Origin: Zasmidium citrigriseum
Lineage: Eukaryota > Ascomycota > Dothideomycetes > Mycosphaerellales > Mycosphaerellaceae
Direction of reading: 5' to 3'
DNA: 64,000 nucleotides
NCBI GenBank assembly: GCA_002786025.1
Contig: NHNW01000020.1
Location: forward strand, 434,001 to 498,000
Positions 60,562-64,000 of the stretch are shown here, in pieces. Under the pieces are notes generated by a model. The model ran no database searches, was not told where the DNA came from, and saw only the letters and a list, made by a program, of their open reading frames with translations. Position 1 is the stretch's first letter. Every line of letters starts with the position of its first letter. The position numbers were made by a program, and so were the translations under genes.

Positions 60562-61858
60562 TCACGTACTCACAGCATACGTATTAAACGTATTATCACA
60601 ATACAGACTCATCCCAGGCTGCTGAATCCTCCACCAAGTCCCACAATCAAAATTCAAAGTCCCCCCATTAACAGCACAAGTCAACGGACAAGTCCCATCC
60701 TGATTCGCCGCAAGGCTGCACGCAAGCACATCCGCATCCGTCCCCGCAGCAGCAATATCCGCCGTAGAATCAAACATGACCAGCTCGCTGTCACCGGAGA
60801 CCTCGTTGGGCTGCTCATCCGCAATCTCACCGGCGTAGGCGCCGTCCGCGGCTACGAGGTTCGTGCCGTTGAGGTAGAAGTTGGAGGGCGAGTAGTAGCC
60901 GCTGACGGCGACGCCTGTGGTGCCGCTGCCGTAGTTTCCGATGCCGGCGTAGGCGCCATCGTTGGAGCCGCCGACGACTTTGATTTGGAAGGTGGGGAGG
61001 GAGACGATGGTTGTTGTTCCTGTGACGGAGGTTGCTTGGACGCTCGACCAGGTTGTTGTTGTTGTACTGACGAGGGAGGTGATGATTGAGGTGCTGGTGG
61101 AGGTTGTGTGGGGGGTTGTTATGGTTATGGTTCCGACCTGGGAAGGTTAGTTGGTGGATTGAGGGGAGAGGGGTGGGCTTACGCTGGTTGTGGAGGAGAC
61201 GGTCTTGACCATAGAGGTCACTGTTGTTACTGTTGTTGTCGATGGAGCGATGGAGAGGCAGCTGCAGGCTGAGGAGACTGGTGCTCCGATGGCGTAGGAG
61301 GCCAAGGCAGATGGCTTGACGATGGCTGGTGGAGGAAGGGCTCGCTGCTTGAGTTTTGATGGGTTCGTTGGGTTCGCGCACGAAGTGATGGTCGAGGTGG
61401 CGAGGACATAGGTGGTATCGGTTGTCGTCGTCGACGTATCGGTAAAGGTTCTGAGGATCCGTCAGCATCCCGTCTGAACACTTGTGAATATTTGAAGAGA
61501 GGAGCTTACGTGGTGGTGAACGATGTTGTTGAAGTCGAAACAACGTCAGTAACGACTGGCGCCGTAACGACTTGCGTAGTCGTCGTCGTGGTTGACACAG
61601 CAGTGTAGGTCCTTCGGAATCTGTCAGCAAAGCAAACGAGCATGGGATGAGGCTGACTTACGAAGTATAACTCGTCGATGTCACAACTGCCGTCTTGAGC
61701 GGGATCGAGAGATATGACGAACAGAATGCAGTAGCAGAAGCCTGCTGACTGACCGCCGAGATGCCTTTGGTGACTGCTGAGCAGAAAGCCGCTTGAAGAT
61801 TGACGGCAGGAGACGCAGCTACTCCGCCGATCAGGGCCAAAAGAGTGGCAGATCGCAT
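60562..61858 (-). CDS. Secreted Thr/Ser-rich protein, four exons
   Basis: A 380-aa protein from exons 61662-61858, 61510-61611, 61183-61450 and 60562-61137, with introns of 50, 59 and 45 nt. The N-terminus MRSATLLALIGGVAASPAVN is a signal peptide ending near ASP. Residues 60-220 are long Thr/Ser runs (STTTTTQVVT, TSTTTTDTTY), probably O-glycosylated, interrupted by a Cys pair (SACSC). The C-terminal domain includes FQIKVVGGSNDGAYAGIGNY, an NFYLNGTNL element and several Cys (DGTCPLTC, NFDCGTWW), ending LYCDNTFNTYAVST. The first acceptor could be 9 nt further upstream. There is no hydrophobic GPI tail. A cell-wall or extracellular role is inferred. Confidence 0.8.
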
Positions 61859-62557
61859 GGTGATAACGACTGTATGACCGGAGCAGTCAATGATAATGAA
61901 GGACTGTCAAGATGCTCGAGAAGACTGCGAGTGCTTGCTGATGATTCTTCGACAAGGCGACAGAGAAAGTCATATATGTACTCAACCTTCGACGCCGCAT
62001 CCTGACTTGAGGACATTCTAGGCGAGATGTCTTCACATCGAGGCTGTTCTCCCAGCCAGCCATGAATTGCTGACATGCCTACAAGGCGTTCAGGTGCCGC
62101 GTGAAGTCAAGGCCTAGCCGCAGAATGTCGATGACTGTCGGCCACGTGCGACATAAGCATCGTCGAAGTTGTCGAGCGAATAAGCAGAGGCTAGCCTAGG
62201 CTAAGGGGCATGCCCATTGCCCAATAGGGAAGTTGTTAGTGCGCGATTCAGAGTAGCCGGACCGATGACCGTTGCGCTAGAGGACGAGGCGAAAGTGTAT
62301 CTCTTTATACACATGAAGATTTCGAGGTCGTGTTTTGTCTTGTCGTATGCTGATGATTCGGAACATTGACACATTGAGCCAGACTCCCCAGCCTTCGATT
62401 TGGACCGCCCCGTCGCTTGGTTTCTCGAGTACTTGACGAGATGTTGAGTGCCTTGAAGCTGGACTGTGTCTAGACGCCCGTTGAAGCCGTTGCGGATCCA
62501 GGAGTGCGGATGGCATCATCTCCACTATCTGTCTCAGAGACCACGAGATCCACCCCG
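61859..62557. other. Intergenic region upstream of the secreted-protein gene
   Basis: About 700 bp, presumably the promoter of the secreted-protein gene. It has short frames only and ends at the left arm of the inverted-repeat element. Confidence 0.4.
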
Positions 62558-62605
62558 TGACTTCCCCGGTCCCCAGCTGGCCGAGTCGGACCCCAGCCAA
62601 ATCCG
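62558..62605 (+). repeat. Left 48-bp inverted-repeat arm
   Basis: Perfect inverted partner of 62863-62910. The inner edge is CCAGCCAAATCCG, after which the two arms diverge. Confidence 0.85.
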
Positions 62606-62723
62606 GCCCACCGCCACTTTGATTAGCAATTTGACTTGAATTTACTTCACTCTCTCTACACTAAGTATGCCCCGCCGGCGAGGCGACCATATTTGAGAAT
62701 CATTTGTGTAGCCGTAGCAAACC

Positions 62724-62810
62724 TGGGGGGGACCCGAGGTAGGAGGGGCCCCCCGGAGGGAGGGAGGATCTCTCGGGGGGTCCTAGGTGCAGCGGAGGGC
62801 GGGGGGTAGG
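62724..62810 (+). other. G-rich tract, potential quadruplex-forming
   Basis: Contains GGGGGGG, GGAGGGAGGGAGG, GGGGGG and GGGCGGGGGG runs within about 85 bp in the middle of the inverted-repeat element. The strand asymmetry is strong. Confidence 0.45.
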
Positions 62811-62862
62811 AATTCTCCATTTGATGGGAATTGAGGACGAGTTCATTAGAATTGATTAAGGT

Positions 62863-62910
62863 CGGATTTGGCTGGGGTCCGACTCGGCCAGCTGGGGACC
62901 GGGGAAGTCA
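62863..62910 (-). repeat. Right 48-bp inverted-repeat arm
   Basis: Reverse complement of 62558-62605 with no mismatch. Confidence 0.85.
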
Positions 62911-63071
62911 GGGGGCGAGATCCAGATCATCTCCTCAAGATGCGTCGGAGACGCCGGAGGCTGTTCAATGTGGATGAAGATGCTCGAGCATGAACATTTC
63001 GCGTGTAGTGAATCAGTTGTCGGCATGACATTCTCTTTCATTCAACGCAAAACTCTATCTGTTGCCTCATA

Positions 63072-64000
63072 TCAGGACTGCACAACGAAAGAGGTATTGT
63101 GCGATTTGTACAGCACGCTGCTATCCAAAACCTGTCCAGTGCTCGATCGCATGAAATCAACGCCAAGATGGTTTGCGTCAAGAAGCTTGACCGTCGCATA
63201 GCTGAAATCGTCGGCATAGGCAAACGCATTGCCCGTAGCATTGTCGCCCACATCCGACAGGCCTTCGATGTTGCCAGTGCCGCCAGAGATGATATACATT
63301 GGCGCCTTTGGATCTTGCATTCCGGCAGGGTCAACAGTACCATTGTAGATGGGCAAGAAACGTTGCGAGTTATGCACATGCCCGAAGATGGCGAGGTCGA
63401 CTCCGTATTTGTAGAAGGTGGATTCGAAAGCTTTTTGACAAGGACCACAGCCTCCGCCACCGGTCGTGTACCAAGGCCTGTGACCGCCCACGATAACCCA
63501 GGGGGTGACGCTGCGATCGACGCTTGCAAGATCGGCTTTGAGGAAGTTGATTTGTTGATCCATCGCGCCGAAGGGACCGCTGTTCAGGTGAGCGCTACCA
63601 CCGGGCTGGTCTGGTGCATCCGGGAAGTCTGTCTCTGTATTGAACATTATGACATGTGCCATTCCGTACTCAAAGCTGTACCAGAACGGTGGGAGTGCAA
63701 GCTGCTTTGCCTTGGCCGCACTGGACTGCGCCGTGGTGCTCGAAGAGCACGAGGGAAATGCGGTGGGCATGGTCTTGCCGAACCTCATCATGAAATCGGT
63801 GAAATTCTTCTGTCCTTCAGGACACAGCTTGTTGGCCAGAGGGATCTCCTCGCACGTTGCTTCGTGATTGCCCGGGGACGCCATGTATGCCTTTCGTCCC
63901 GCTATGGGAGCAAGCTGATCATAGAAGCCTTCCAAAATGGCTTGGTAGGCGTCTTTGCCGTCGAAGAGATTGTGTGGCTTCTCAAACCAATCGTCAGCGT
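63072..64000 (-). CDS. Purple-acid-phosphatase-like metallophosphoesterase, 5' part off the window
   Basis: The frame is open to the right edge, so at least 309 C-terminal residues are seen. Metal-ligand motifs are GNHE in AYMASPGNHEATCEE, GGHRPWY and FGHVHNSQR, the three C-terminal blocks of the purple acid phosphatase (calcineurin-like) fold. The upstream GDxG and GDxxY blocks should lie outside the window. WFEKPHNLFDGKDAYQAILE precedes GNHE. NxT/S sites (NFT, NGT, NAT) and extra Cys pairs (CGPC) fit a secreted glycoprotein, as is usual for fungal acid phosphatases that scavenge phosphate. The C-terminus ends NTSFVVQS. No intron is apparent in this part. Confidence 0.9.
   Translation of the reverse strand, partial: ADDWFEKPHNLFDGKDAYQAILEGFYDQLAPIAGRKAYMASPGNHEATCEEIPLANKLCPEGQKNFTDFMMRFGKTMPTAFPSCSSSTTAQSSAAKAKQLALPPFWYSFEYGMAHVIMFNTETDFPDAPDQPGGSAHLNSGPFGAMDQQINFLKADLASVDRSVTPWVIVGGHRPWYTTGGGGCGPCQKAFESTFYKYGVDLAIFGHVHNSQRFLPIYNGTVDPAGMQDPKAPMYIISGGTGNIEGLSDVGDNATGNAFAYADDFSYATVKLLDANHLGVDFMRSSTGQVLDSSVLYKSHNTSFVVQS

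Larger units (their letters stand above)
62558..62910. mobile_element. 353-bp element with 48-bp terminal inverted repeats (MITE-like)
   Basis: The left arm 62558-62605 starts TGACTTCCCCGGTCCCCAGC. Its reverse complement is repeated without a mismatch at 62863-62910. The 257-bp interior has no coding frame, is AT-rich near the arms and G-rich in the middle. The size and structure fit a non-autonomous DNA element. I could not define a clear target-site duplication, and flanks beyond the arms keep weak similarity (GATC plus C-rich), so the true ends may be slightly further out. Confidence 0.6.

Noticed and set aside
62277..63041. Small minus-strand frames over the inverted-repeat element
   Set aside because: They are created by the GC-rich arms and have no conserved features.

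Overview
The window looks like a gene-dense euchromatic stretch of a filamentous ascomycete, probably a Dothideomycete; that placement is inference. The evidence is many spliced genes with 45-60 nt GT-AG introns carrying CTRAC/CTGAT branch sites, typical fungal families (fungal sulfite reductase beta subunit, GH3 glucosidase, SIN scaffold cdc11, fungal LPPEIRNRIY proteins) and one retrotransposon mutated by RIP at CpA. No rRNA, CRISPR array or convincing tRNA was seen.

Left part (0-38 kb), mostly conserved single genes: a short-chain dehydrogenase, a mitochondrial-type class III CoA-transferase, an inositol polyphosphate multikinase (ARG82 type), a DUF4385-like protein, an acidic conserved protein, a GH3 beta-glucosidase gene broken by a stop and a frameshift, a relic resembling a zinc-cluster regulator C-terminus, three small LPAELF proteins (12.7-15.1 kb), an FAD monooxygenase, a zinc-ribbon protein, sulfite reductase (MET5), a second SDR, an MDR oxidoreductase, and a divergent pair: an unrecognised 882-aa disordered protein and the 1871-aa cdc11/Nud1-like leucine-rich-repeat scaffold.

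Middle (38-50 kb) is an accessory island of two tandem families, all on the minus strand. Family A (38.0-43.3 kb, six more LPAELF genes) shares an upstream motif with the three copies 25 kb away. Family B (43.7-50.0 kb, nine units) encodes small proteins with a W-[FY]-I-[ND]-G-x-x-V-P and GNPYF signature that I do not recognise. It contains intronless, intron-bearing, truncated and frameshifted members, and is the best candidate here for an undescribed system.

Right part (50-64 kb): a SWT21/TCAB1-like WD40 gene and a four-exon HSP10 gene lie head to head, and a complete 6.85-kb Ty1/copia element with a 5-bp target duplication sits in the intergenic region they share. The element has lost almost every CpA/TpG, but the outer ends of both LTRs are untouched. 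Beyond are an LPPEIRNRIY protein with an internal duplication preceded by three near-palindromes, a secreted Thr/Ser-rich protein, a 353-bp element with 48-bp perfect terminal inverted repeats, and the 3' part of a purple-acid-phosphatase-like gene running off the right edge.
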